Source: Dicyema japonicum | Taxonomy: Eukaryota; Dicyemida; Rhombozoa; Dicyemidae | Assembly (NCBI GenBank): GCA_011109175.1 | Contig: RDEW01000043.1 | Location: 124,001 to 188,000 of the forward strand | Direction: 5' to 3' | Length of the DNA: 64,000 nt | Part shown: in pieces, positions 22,002 through 32,609 of the stretch | Layout of the letters: each line of letters opens with the position of its first letter | Position numbering within the stretch: the stretch's first letter is position 1 | Program-made: the position numbers and the translations under genes | The notes under the pieces: generated by a model | The model's database searches: none | What the model was told of the DNA's origin: nothing | What the model saw: the letters and a program-made list of their open reading frames with translations, nothing else

Positions 22002-22738
22002 ATGAACTCTGATATACGAGAACAGATCATTGCTACGTTTGGAGATGCAATTGAAGCTATGGTAATTCAGAATTGCAATCTTTCTTTGTTCTTTGACACC
22101 ACAACCCACCTCGTTGAAAATTTAAAGTAAATCTGATTCCAATTTATTCAAGGATCAAGCGTTCCCGACTCAGAAGCGAAGTCCGAAGAGCGTTATCCGG
22201 ACTTTCACGTGAAAATGAGTCTTTCTTGTAATGCCATAAATTAGGAAGTTGAATCATAAGGAATTGCGGAAATTTTGTGCACGTAGGCCTACTTTGGGGA
22301 TCACCTCTAAGAAAATCCAACCGTTTATTCCCCAGAATGTAAGTTCAGCTGATCAGTTTGTGAATACAATATTTCGATCTCATCTGGTTATGGAAGCGGA
22401 TCGGTTTGCTGTTGAGATTCCCACCTTGCAGTTCAAAAGTGGTAATAATCCTTGTTATTTCAGAGGTAGTGTCCTCGACAGTGGTTGTCCCCTCGGAAAG
22501 GGTCGAGTTCGGTGTCCAAACCAACAGCGACAATCTCCATGATACCTTTTTGATAAAGAACGACATAACGGATGCTAGTGTAGAAGAAAAAGTGAAGACT
22601 CCGCGGATTTTGGCGATACCAAGTTGTGGTGGAGACATGTCCCCTCCCACGATCACATCCTCGTTTATAATCATTTTGTATTTTAGTGTGAGGATGAGTC
22701 GTCCCCCTGACGTATTTTCTCGTAATAGGTCAAATTAG
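22002..22738 (+). CDS. Unrecognised five-exon protein, 215 residues
   Basis: I do not recognise this gene. Exons 22002-22126, 22153-22227, 22245-22441, 22464-22662 and 22687-22738 join into one 648-nt frame (215 residues) through introns of 26, 17, 22 and 24 nt with GT-AG ends. The N-terminal 75 residues look helical (IREQIIATFGDAIEAM, then a basic KIKRSRLRSEVRRAL segment and ENESFLKLNHKELRKF) and could be a coiled coil. The middle and C-terminal parts are rich in Ser, Thr, Val and Asp and probably disordered. The protein ends with a basic RMSRPPDVFSRNRSN tail. An AATAAA lies 20 nt past the stop (22758-22763). No membrane segment is seen. Such a layout (coiled coil plus basic tail) occurs in chromatin and kinetochore adaptors, but that is only a guess. 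Confidence 0.72.
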
Positions 22739-22777
22739 TGATATTAGAATTTATTTTAATAAATATTTTTTTATCCA

Positions 22778-23625
22778 TTAAAATATTTGAATATTTTTTT
22801 GAATATTCGAGTTAAGGTTTTTTACAATTAAGAGTAGTTCGTGAATGTTGTCAGGAAGGGCACAGAGATATGGCCGATCGTCCAATTCTGTTTTTATAGC
22901 TTTGCAAAACCGTATGTTGTCGTAACGAAGCGTATAAAGTGGACACGTTTCCCGAGGAAGGGAAGCTTCAAAGCTTTTGGTGGCTTTGTAGAAACCCAGT
23001 GAGACGCGACTTACTGGTTCAATTCCCCGAATGGTTCGAGTAATGTGAGCTTCATCACCAAGGGTAAACGTTTTTACCCTTGTAGAGTGCCTCGTGTCTG
23101 GTTAAATTAACCTGATTTGATAAAATTTGATATTAAGACACGTGGGAGTGATCTTGTTATGATTTAGCTTTAGTATAATTGCATCATTCCTTTGAAATTG
23201 TGGGAGATTTTCATAATGATACCAAAAACTATTAAATTAACCAATGAGTCACCAAGTACTCCATTGGCAGTCTCCTCGTGGTCAAACAGAGGCCAAATAT
23301 CTATAATCGTCACGACTAATTAATCCAAGGGCGGAAGCCAAGGGAAAACGTCTACTTATGTCTACCGAATGCATTCCCCAATGATCCGTTGCATGCTTCC
23401 GAAGTGAAGTGGAGAAGTAGGTTCGCCCTCTTCCATTTTCATCACATGTCCTGCCACGGACATCACTTCATTATTAGGCGGAAGAGTTTTCATAATGGGA
23501 ATCTTCACCAAAGGAGTTGGTCAGGGAGAAGCATCAGTTGTCCATCTTCCTTTTGCTATCAACGATTTGATAAACGTAGGAAGGAAAGGATTATCAAAAT
23601 TATTTTCGTCTGAAAATTATTTCTT
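22778..23625 (-). CDS. Possible minus-strand gene or decayed gene, unresolved exons
   Basis: The last exon candidate reads about 100 codons without a stop from about 23095 down to the TAA at 22778-22780 (includes TFTLGDEAHITRTIRG, ETCPLYTLRYDNIRF, YLCALPDNIHELLL). Upstream, 23390-23620 has protein-like frames (FDNPFLPTFIKSLIAKG and, after one in-frame TGA, MKTLPPNNEVMSVAGH), and 23220-23320 reads VTIIDIWPLFDHEETANG. I could not connect these pieces with clean 20-30-nt introns. It ends 40 bp from the stop of the plus-strand 22002-22738 gene, tail to tail. It may be a real gene with errors, or an old unrecognised element. Confidence 0.4.
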
Positions 23626-24056
23626 TTTTTGATTTATAGTATCTTAAGTTTCTGTTTAGCATTTATTTACTAATTTTAAATTGAATAATTCTATAATTTT
23701 GGTTGTTTGAATTATTTTATTATTTTTCAACATGTGATCTACCTTCTAAGGAGACGCTACAAAAAATCTCTCTTCCCTACTCCACTGGTGGATATAAATG
23801 GCTATGATGTTCGAAAACGATGAGTCCCACTCTGATCATGGAGCCGAAATCACTTAGTTGAGAATTCTATTTCTTTCCTTTTAACCCGTTGATCCTGGAA
23901 ATAAATAAATAATAAGCACTTTCACGATAATAAAATTATAGCTTGCGCATGCAAAAAACAGTTTAAATGTCAATCTCTCATATTCTGGTTAATTAACAGT
24001 CTCAATAAATTTAGGTTATCTACGAATTTTAAACAAACGGAAAAAAGTGAGCAAAT

Positions 24057-24350
24057 GGTCATATAGCCCTGACAGCGTGGGTATTCCCTTTTAGGATGGC
24101 GAGCGAGATTCGCTCAAATAACCAGCAGCGCTAACGGAGATCTCCTGATAGTGTAGAAATCCGATTCCCATGACGACTCAAGAATTCCAATTTTCCTAGC
24201 AAAAGGGTACCAGACGTCTCAACGGCGAGTGGAACAAACAAATAATCATTGGATAGGACCACGTACTTTATCCGTTTCAACCTCTTGGCCTTCTCAGTGG
24301 CGAATTACAATTTTAGTGTTTCAGGTAATACAGAGAAGCACAATTTCCTG
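24057..24350 (+). repeat. Repeat G, copy 2
   Basis: It carries CCCTGACAGCGTGGG, GGATGGCGAGCGAGATTCG, TGTAGAAATCCGATTCC, CCAGACGTCTCAACGGC, GAACAAACAAA, GGATAGGACC and a CTTCTCAGTGGCG block, shared in the same order with 30300-30570 (reverse) and, for the second half, with 14060-14460 (reverse). No frame or pol III box explains it. Confidence 0.7.
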
Positions 24351-24962
24351 AGATAATTAGAATAAATATAAGTGAGGACGATTCGTATTCATTGTATGTA
24401 TTCGTTAACTCCGAGTTCGATATGATCTATCACCACCCTTCCATCGTGTGATGGGTAGACATTTATAATTGTCATGTAACTGTTAGAGAGACAATGGGTG
24501 TTTAGACGTATTTGATGACTTCAATCCTGTTTTCACACGGAATTATAAGAGCCAGTTTTGAATAGTAAATCCGATCCATATTTTCGGGGTTCCCGTCGAG
24601 ACTGAATGAATTCTTCGTTTTTTGTAGACAACCGATAGAAACAAATTCTATCATTGTTGGTTTTTGTCATAAATTGATAGGGGAGTTTTTCTGACTGGAC
24701 ACTTCTGCATCTATCACGAGTTTGTGTGGGCTCAAAGCAGAATACAAGCCAAGTTGAGAATTTTGCCTTAACGTGTCAGATATCATAGTTTGGTTTTACT
24801 CGCTATTCATTCAGTTTTCCTATTTTACTTAGGAGTAAAAGGGTGCACAGGTAACCATTGTATTCCAAAAAATCAAAATAACAGTAAAAATAACTTTATA
24901 CAACGAACAAAATCAACTGATTATCTCACAAAGACCCAACATGTGAAGTACTCCCACTACAA

Positions 24963-27900
24963 CTAAGACATAAATCTATACTCTGACAGACTGTCATAAT
25001 CAGCCTCCACAATGCTATCAAATCGCCTTAATGGTGTATTCACGGGAAGAGTACTCACCACAGATGTCCCAAAAGTGCTATCTCGCTTATTAACAGAAGC
25101 TTCAGACTCGTCTCCAATAATCAAACACACAACCACTACGTCTTTTGATAGAACTCTCCGTAAAACACCAGAAACCATGAGGGATCTACGGTATTTCTCA
25201 AGGGATGAGAACTCCTTATATTCAACCCCCAGATTATGGAGTTGTCTATCCAAGTAGTCCAAACTGAGATCACAAAACACATTACATCAATGCTCGGTCA
25301 GCAGAGACAGTCTTGGAAGTAAAATCCGATAGCACATCGAAAAAGGAGACATTCGACAACCCAAGGTCTTCTGACTTTAGGGCAAATTTAATCCCCCTCC
25401 TTAAAAATTAGCACAAAAGTACTGATGGATAGCTACAATCGAATCACGTGCATTTTTTCCTGATACCACAAAAAAACTGGCGAATTTCTTAGAAAGTTCC
25501 TTCAGGCTGGATTCATCTCCTGGCTCCATATTTTTGTAGAACTACAATGAACAGAGTCCCAACCTGCGAAAGAGAAGATATGATGAGCCTGGCAATTAAA
25601 ATGGGGTCAATCCCCTTCAGCTTGGTAAGAAACATCTTAATATCGTCCCCGAATGCAGAGAAGCACTTATTTTAGAGATAAACCCAACCCTGGCGTAGTT
25701 CACGAGGACCACAATGGAGTATTGGAAGCTAATCACTCCAAAGAGGACAAACTTACAATAGCCCAGCAGAAATAAGCGCTTTCTCCCACAATTATCATCG
25801 TAACCAGTTAGCACACGTGTCTCAACAAAAGTAGTGAGTTCATCCACCAGTTTAGCAGATGGTACCACACGCAGACAGTGCAGAGCCTCATCCTCTTCCT
25901 GAACCCCGGGCCCGAACAGCAATAAAAAGTCAGAAAACATCAGAAACGCCCTCAATTTGTACTCAAAATACCTCCTCCACCACATCATCAGATATATGCT
26001 CCAATAGTTCCTCGCAGGTTGTCTGCAACTCCACTATCCTTTCCCGAAGATCAGTCACACGCTCCTTCCATAATAACCACCATTACAGATAAAATAGTAG
26101 AGTTCTTCAACGACTGGTAAGACCAGCAAACAGAAAGAAAACCGATACGAATAGCTTCTACCACCACTTTGGGAGGAACTTCTGAGTCACACGCTCTCTT
26201 CAGAATGGAAAACACGGTTTCAGCCACATTCCAGGCAGACAAGTCATGAAAACTAAAATAACAAAAAATTTCCACCAGTAAAAGGCAAACAATTTCCTTA
26301 CTGAAGACAACAAGGAAAACTCATCATTTTCTGAACTCCCCAAATTCTCAAATCAATATAATCCTTACAGAAAAGTAGTTATTGTAATTCACAAGCAGTC
26401 CATCTGTCAACTGTCCGAATATAGTATTCTTGGATTCCTCACATATTGCAGTAATTGAAGACTCAGTACAAAGTTCCTTGTAAGCTTTGGCACAGTTCTC
26501 TAGAACAGATGACTCGATGTGTTTCTCAAGAATTTCTTCTAGTATTTTCAGGACCTCTTCCAATCTCTGGGCAGAAGCCACCTCTCCTTGAGAAAACAAA
26601 GAATTGTCCAGATGGCACAGAATCTCCAACAAATTTGCAGTCTTGTCCGCATCCGAAACAAACTAGGATTTTTGACCATTTAGTACCTTTGATAGTAATT
26701 TGGACAGATTTAATACAAAGATCTCAGAAAGCGAGGCACGTGTCATCTCAACTTGCTTCATTTCCTTGGCAGATAGCTGAAATTAGCACAATTAAACTTT
26801 TTTATGTGTTATTCCTGAATTGCAAGACTGTTTCACAGCAAGCATCATAATTTCTATAAGAATGGACTCACTTTGATCACAGAGAGCTGCCAATAAACAC
26901 GATAACCACCATGGCTAGGCTCCACTGGCTCTTCTAGTAATAAGTCAATAATAGTGATCCAGTCCGTTATAGCAGGACAGCAATGAAAGAGACTTTCCAC
27001 CAGATAAACAGTGTGATCAAAATACTGAGTATCGATGTGATAACTTATCACGTCGTATAAATACAATGCATTTTTTGACAGATTTTTCCCGCTCTTCGTC
27101 AAAATTACCGAATTCTCCCGCTCTTTTGCAACTCTGCATTCAATAGTACCATAAAGGAACTCCCCAGCCGCACGGGCGACTGATCGATTAACACCGAATA
27201 CTTGCCGAAAAACCATACGACATTCTTCAAGGGTAAACAAACACGTGTCAAATCTATGTAAACACACATCGTACTTGTACATGGCAGTCACAGTGCGGAT
27301 AGCTTGCACTGCAACCTCAAAATCTCTGTCATATGCCATCTGGCTTATCCTTTCCTAAAGTTAAAATCAACAACACCTTAAATCTACTGGAGAACTGTTC
27401 CATTCCAAAGGCGAGTTCAGCAGATCCGTAGAGCGGTTGAAGCAATTTCATGCAGGCCAACCGAATTTCGCTAACACGGTCATAAATACTCCATCCAATA
27501 TACTTCAAATAATCGTTTGTTATAAATGATTCAGGACTAGAAAACATCCATCGACCAAGTTCTGTAATACAAATCACCCGAATGTCGGGAACAACATCTC
27601 TATATCGATGGAAAAACACGTGCTTGAAAATATAATTCTTTATGTCTGTAATTTCTACCAGCTGTTCCTCAATCTGAAAATTAATCATCAAAGAACAGAT
27701 TTTATGCGAGTCTTCAGTGTCGTAACTCGCTCATTCTGTTTCTTTAGTCCAGCCTTCATATTTTCCTTGTCCAACTGTCTCGAAGCATTCTCAGTTTCTT
27801 TAGAGAGCGAAACCGAGACTTCCACCAAACCAGTCATGATCTTAATCAAAAGTAGAGTCGACGTGTGGCGAAAGGTACGAATGGAAGAATCGGACAGCCC

Positions 27901-28443
27901 AGTCAGAAAGGAAACTACATTCCTCATAAGGAATTGGTCGAAAATTATTGACTGATCACATTTCTCAATGATCATAAGAACAAATGAAATCAAATTGGAG
28001 CGCAATTTCTTCCATAGGTTGCCATGGGCAACGATTGGGTACTCCGTAGTATCCTAAAATCAGATAAATTCCTTACCAGATCGAACATCCCGGAGAGTCT
28101 ACTAATTAGATCACTGCATTTCAGGTCTCTAAACATTTCCACTGTGAGGACTCCGTTGCATCCGGAAGCAGACACAAATACGCCTAAGAGTTCCACAAGA
28201 GACTCTTCTCTGTCTTTTTTGTACTTTGCTATCCAGTTGTCCACGATTTCCTGTGGAAATCTTATATTTCTACATTTAATGAAGATGGACAATCTCTAAT
28301 TTTACTCAAAATGGCAGATTTGCTGGTGACTTCTATCAAGCCTTGTTTATTGTTTTCAGGTACTTTTTCCTTCGTTTTATTTTAATAAATACAGTCAATG
28401 TTACGTTGTTTACATGGAGTGTCTTATCAACTGATGTCTCCAT
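24963..28443 (-). CDS. STAG: Cohesin subunit STAG/SCC3
   Basis: Nuclear HEAT-repeat subunit that binds the RAD21 kleisin and DNA in the cohesin ring. The spliced product is about 1,030 residues (vertebrate STAG1/2 about 1,230-1,260). It aligns along the family from IVDNWIAKYKKDRE, SGCNGVLTVEMFRDL, WKKLRSNL, SFLTGLSDSSIRTFRHTSTL, VFFHRYRDVVPDIR and NDYLKYIGWSIYDR to AAGEFLY, LLLEEPVE, EKHIESSVLE and FDVLSDFTSK. The long N-terminal and C-terminal disordered tails are mostly missing. Introns: 28370-28404 (or to 28413), 28251-28273, 28054-28076, 27674-27696, 27355-27376, 26854-26871 or 26828-26871, 26777-26797, 26663-26686, 26347-26368, 26253-26275, 26065-26086, 25962-25983, 25666-25688, 25542-25563, 25400-25422, 25263-25284. 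The start at 28443 is the least certain part. At 26.85 kb an 18-nt intron leaves the frame one base short, while a 44-nt intron keeps frame but drops a conserved helix. Confidence 0.95.
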
Positions 28444-28649
28444 ACCTGTTTTTTTTGTAGAGTTAAGTATATTCATATTTTCGAACCACAGTAAACAGAC
28501 TATTTATGCCGCTATTTTATTATTATTTTATTATTTTTTAATTTTTAATACTAAATTTCATTTCTAATGTTTTTTAATAAAGCTAAAAATATGTGTTTTG
28601 AATTTAACTAATTAATAATTAATGTTGATTATGATTAGATAAACTAACA

Positions 28650-28870
28650 TATCCTTCTTTTTTTACGAGGATCTTGACCAGCCATCCACCTGACTTCCGC
28701 TTCCTTTTCGAACTGCGGGTTGAGTTGCCCGCTCTTCTAGTCTCCTCGACCCGTAAAGGATTTTTTCAATTGTCTTTACTGCATATTTGTGCTCGACAAT
28801 CATAATTTCTAATGTTTTCTTGACTACCGATTGGATATAAGTTCGTATTGGCACATCAATCGCCTTTAAG
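28650..28870 (-). pseudogene. LINE-C 3' end fragment
   Basis: The minus-strand frame 28854-28663 reads PIRTYIQSVVKKTLEIMIVEHKYAV, the extreme C-terminus shared with the LINE-C copies at 20.5 kb and 63.8 kb (AYIQSTVIKKTLERM). It is probably a very short insertion. Confidence 0.75.
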
Positions 28871-29080
28871 AGATGAAAGTCAAGTATGTTATTTAATGAT
28901 TACCGAATCATCTTCCTACCACCAAAATTTCTCCACTATTGGAATTCAATCTACAAATGTTATTGTGTGAACGATCGGATGATAGTTCGCATATGGCACA
29001 TGTGGAAACTTTATTATATTTGACATTTTGTTTCTATGATTGTGTTAATAATTATAAAATGGTTTTCCTATATACTTCGA
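28870..29080. other. Unassigned short spacer
   Basis: AT-rich sequence between LINE-C and repeat F with no recognisable content. Confidence 0.4.
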
Positions 29081-29084
29081 TGAA

Positions 29085-29215
29085 TTGCGGAGACGTGCGA
29101 GGATGAAAGTTACATGGAGAAATCTGGTAGAACGGATAGTGAAGAGCATCGCACAGGTGGAACCCTAAGTATTCATATGCTTATGGGTAACGCGGGAGTG
29201 CACTTAACTAATTAA
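29085..29215 (+). repeat. Repeat F, copy 2
   Basis: It matches the reverse complement of 17040-17190 over about 130 bp and ends after ATGCTTATGGGTAACGCGGGAG. Confidence 0.6.
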
Positions 29216-29237
29216 CTTTTTTACACATATTTCTTTA

Positions 29238-29400
29238 TTATTAACCCCGGATACACCGAAAATAAAGTTAACAATTAACAACTAATTAAGTGTATCAAGT
29301 TCCCATTGTCACAGAAACAGAGTCTTCCCATATCTAAATCTCTAACAAATCTCCAAACGCGGATGGATGCAATGGCAAAGTAAAGGACAATGGAAGTAAA
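29238..29400 (-). repeat. LINE-J/SINE-2 type tail
   Basis: TTATTAACCCCGGATAC followed by AACTAATTAAGTG is the plus-strand view of the shared 3' tail (compare 39.88-39.96 kb). The body beyond it is not clearly SINE-2 or LINE-J. Confidence 0.5.
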
Positions 29401-29459
29401 AATAATTTGTATATTTATATTAATGAATAAAAATCGCTCACAGTTTATCTTTGAAATGC

Positions 29460-29760
29460 TTCATTTATTTAATAACCCCGGGTATAGGGGAAAGGGGTAA
29501 TAAACGTCTAAATAAGATCGGAGTTAGGTGGATCCTTTCCAAGAATCACGTGCATCCATATATGCCATTATGGGAACCCCTCCAGTGAAGTGGAAAAGAG
29601 AAAAATTCTTTTAGGATGCCGCCCAAGCACTGGGTGTTTTCTGAGACAGGTGGATTGCAACACGTTTTTTAGTATTTAAAGAAGGCACAGAACAGAATCC
29701 TTCTACCAGGTAGGTGTGGAATCGGACCTGCTACATAGATAATCGATACATAGAACGACA
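29460..29760 (-). repeat. SINE-2 copy (tRNA-derived)
   Basis: Minus strand: a head with a B box (CAGGTCCGATTCCACACC), then TACCTGGTAGAAGG, a body shared with 15.3-15.6 kb and a 3' tail CCCGGGGTTATTAAATAAAT. The head region CCTGGTAGAAGG is also shared with SINE-1, so the two families have related heads and different bodies and tails. Confidence 0.72.
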
Positions 29761-29761
29761 A

Positions 29762-30295
29762 CAATAACCCTATTTATTGATCCTACAGAATGTTTACACT
29801 CCAAATTTCGACATGTAGTCTTACGAGATAATATCCCTCTATTCTTTGGAACACAAAAGTTTTAAGTGTTATCTCCAAAATTGGTGTAGGCCACTGTCCT
29901 TGACATTAGTTAACTAAACTCAAAATTGATTGTTGAAGCATTAACGATAGAATAATATTGGGCGAACTTTATTATTAAGGTTTTCATGTTGGTCATCTGC
30001 TTGTAGAGTAACTGCTTTCATTTGTAGTGAACAGACACAACCTATCTCCCTACCAACTACCAAATAGTTTGTTTGCTCGCTTCGCTCATAGCATACTAGC
30101 TCCCGAAGGGGGTTACTTCCCAACGTCACACATCCTATCAGTCGTTTTTCCATTTTAGAGATGTCATTTTATTATTAAAAATTATTAACCCATAAATTCC
30201 ACTTGAAAGATTAATTATCAAATTAATTAAAAGTATCCAAACTTCAAGGTTCTTTTAAGGACATTAAACATATAATTAAGGACCTAAACGAAGTG
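29762..30295. other. Unassigned stretch
   Basis: The minus-strand frame 29941-30153 (70 codons) has no motif, and nothing else is recognised. Confidence 0.4.
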
Positions 30296-30299
30296 GTTA

Positions 30300-30570
30300 G
30301 ACGAGCTCCTACATCAAAGTGCCTCAAGACTTTGCTTGACCGCTGAGAAGGCTGAGAAATCAAAACGAGCAAAATACGCTTTCCTACCCGATGATGTTTT
30401 GTTCGTTCCACTCTCAGTAGTCAGGTTTCATTGCGTCATCGACGATCGAATTCCTGGATCGATTTCTACTCGAACTGGAGATTTCCATGAGTCTTATTAG
30501 TTATTTGATCGAATCTCGCTCGTAATCCTGAGAGGGATTAGCCACGCAGTCAGGATGGCTGCTTCAATAA
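30300..30570 (-). repeat. Repeat G, copy 3
   Basis: The reverse complement aligns over its whole length with 24057-24350 (CGAGCGAGATTCGATC, GTAGAAATCGATCC, GAGTGGAACGAACAAA, GGGTAGGAAAGCGTA, CTTCTCAGCGGTC). It sits immediately upstream of a LINE-A copy. Confidence 0.7.
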
Positions 30571-30634
30571 AATTTATTAATTACTTAAATAAGATAATCT
30601 TGAGTTAATTTATTACATCGTCACCGAAGGCGAA

Positions 30635-32212
30635 GTGCGACGCGGCATTTCGTCGTTTGCGGCGAGTAGCAGTGGGGGTATCGATGGCTTGCGGCCGGGT
30701 CACATCAAGGATCTTACGGCGGAGGCTACTGCAGAAGCTGGCTGCAACCTTGTCAAATCAATTACAAAACTGGTTATGCGTATTTTGAACGGAGATATTC
30801 CTCCCCACGCAAGGGAGCTTCTTTTCAGTGCACATCTACTGGCCTTCAAAAAACCTGAAGGTGGGGTCCGCCCCATCGCAGTGGCAACTATTTCAGAAGA
30901 CTGACAGCGAAAATCGCATGCAGCATTGTCTGTCCGAGAATTTTCCCCCTCTAACTGGGAGTTGGTGTAAGGAACGGATGCGAGGCGGCAGTACATGCTG
31001 CGAGGTGTTTTTTTGGACAAAAAGACGAACAAAACCCACACATTGGGGTCAAGCTGGACATCTGCAATGCCTTCAATTCACTAAGGAGGGATCAAATTTT
31101 CGAAACTACAAGCGAACGAGCCCCGGAACTTATTCCACTTGTCTTCCTCGCTTACGGAACCAATTCTCATTGGTTTTCGGGGACAAGATTATCTGTTCGG
31201 AGACCGGAGTTCAACAAGGGACCCACTTGGTCCACTACTCTTCGCTCTGGCCATTGATGAAATTGTCCGCTCTATAAACACACAACTAACCTCTGGTATC
31301 TTGATGACGCCACAATTGGAGGGCCGTGGAGAAAAGTTCACGACGTTCTGTCACATGCCGTGCCAACACTACGAAACCTCGGACTTGAGATAACACAAAG
31401 AAATCGGAGCTAATAAATATCACATACTCGGAGAATGATTTTATCAACGTGGTCGAGTCTTTCAACTCGGTACTACCTGGAATTATTGTCGTACCCAGGG
31501 AGCGGATATACTTTCTTGGGTTCCCACTTGACGAAAAGGAACTGCAGAGCCATCTACTAAACAAAAAAGGATGAACTCTCTAGAGTCACGGAGAAACTCT
31601 CCTTACTCAATGTCATACAGCGTTCTTCCTTTTGAAAAGTAGCATCGGCTTGCCCAAACTCCTATATGCTCTCCGATGTTCTCCCTGCTTCAAACATCCT
31701 GACATTCTCTTGTCACTGGATAGACATTGAGAAAATCAGCAAAATTGCTTCTAAATATCCACTTTGATGTGCCGAGTTGGAACCAATGCAAGTTTTCTAC
31801 ACGACTCGGAGGAACGGGTCATAGGTCAACGCTGGAGATCGTTTTTTTAGCATATGTGTCATCGCTCTCTAGTGGAAGCCTTTTGGTCCAAGATATCCTA
31901 CGTTATCCAACCGGACTTTCTTGGGAAAGAGTCTTTGACGAAGCTCGTCGCGAATGGTGTGAACTGGTTTGGATATGCCGAACGATCCTTCGAGCAACGT
32001 GACTGGGATGATATCTACTTCAAGAATATCTTCGACGTGCTAAAGTCTGAGGCCAACCAGCATCGTCTTGCATGCCTCGTGTCCGCCGCCAACCATGGGA
32101 GCGGAGCGTGGCTGGATGTACTCCCGTGTTCCTCCCTGGGGACCCTTTTGGACGATGACTGTATTCGGATTGGGATCCCACAACGCCTGGGAGTTGATGT
32201 TTGCGTCAAACA
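30635..32212 (+). pseudogene. LINE-A copy, RT region, frameshifted
   Basis: Near 30650 the frame reads ISSFAASSSGGIDGLRPGHIKDL (finger region) and GGVRPIAVATISED, then shifts. Motif A (VKLDICNAFNS-like) lies near 31060, motif B (GVQQGTHLVHY in place of GVQQGDPLGPLLF) near 31205, and an intact YLDD lies at 31297-31308 in a third frame. The thumb and early C-terminal part (HRLACLVSAANHGSGAWLDVLP) follows to 32.2 kb, where the copy stops before the zinc knuckle and nuclease. At least four frameshifts make it non-functional. Confidence 0.85.
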
Positions 32213-32224
32213 CCAAGTTGATAA

Positions 32225-32427
32225 TTATTTATTTTTTTTTAAAGCACTCCCGAGAAGTCATAAAATTAATCAAGCCTCCCTTGTGCCGTATTTCTAGCCA
32301 TCCTCTCTATCAGCCTTTTCCAGGACCCTCTACTTCGTGCCAGTTCCCTTAAGGTATCTAGGTCGTCTGCGGAAGGAGACCTGTCGGCTGTGGACTGAAG
32401 CTCACTTCCGCAGACGACCTAGATACC
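32225..32427 (-). mobile_element. Tiny LINE-R (RTE-like) 3' insertion with a 5' foldback and target duplication
   Basis: The minus strand encodes SADDLDTLRELARSRGSWKR and then LIERM, ending in a stop; this is the C-terminal tail typical of RTE-like LINE proteins. It ends in an A-rich tail (T-run at 32228-32240 on plus). At the 5' end, 32353-32375 and 32405-32427 are perfect 23-bp inverted repeats separated by 29 nt. The insertion is bounded by direct repeats ACCAAGTTGATAA at 32212-32224 and 32425-32437. Confidence 0.82.
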
Positions 32428-32609
32428 AAGTTGATAAACGAATCTAAAAATATTTTTTTACATTCTAACTCTACACGATTGTTTGATAATAAGCTTAAAA
32501 CTTACATTCTCACTGTTTGGACTCTCAAATTTATTCATCCTTAAAGAAGGATTAGTTCCATAATCTTGTAAAACTCGTACCTACATTTAATTAATAAAAA
32601 CTTGTTCTC

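Noticed and set aside
26051-26092. Independent plus-strand gene at 25859-26092 matching one at 18905-19258
   Set aside because: Both are antisense readings of the STAG exon and its duplicate; the similarity is explained by the duplication.
27990-28292. STAG first exon beginning with a TTG-started frame at 28292 (SIFIKCRN..)
   Set aside because: Those codons lie over and around a 23-nt intron (28251-28273); the alternative frame upstream matches the cohesin family better and joins in frame.
28311-28567. Plus-strand frame starting ATGGCAGAT with hydrophobic C-terminal half, apparently a small membrane protein divergent from STAG
   Set aside because: The minus strand over 28274-28443 codes for the STAG N-terminus (GLIEVTSKSAIL aligns with the family), so the plus frame is better explained as its shadow plus AT-rich flank.
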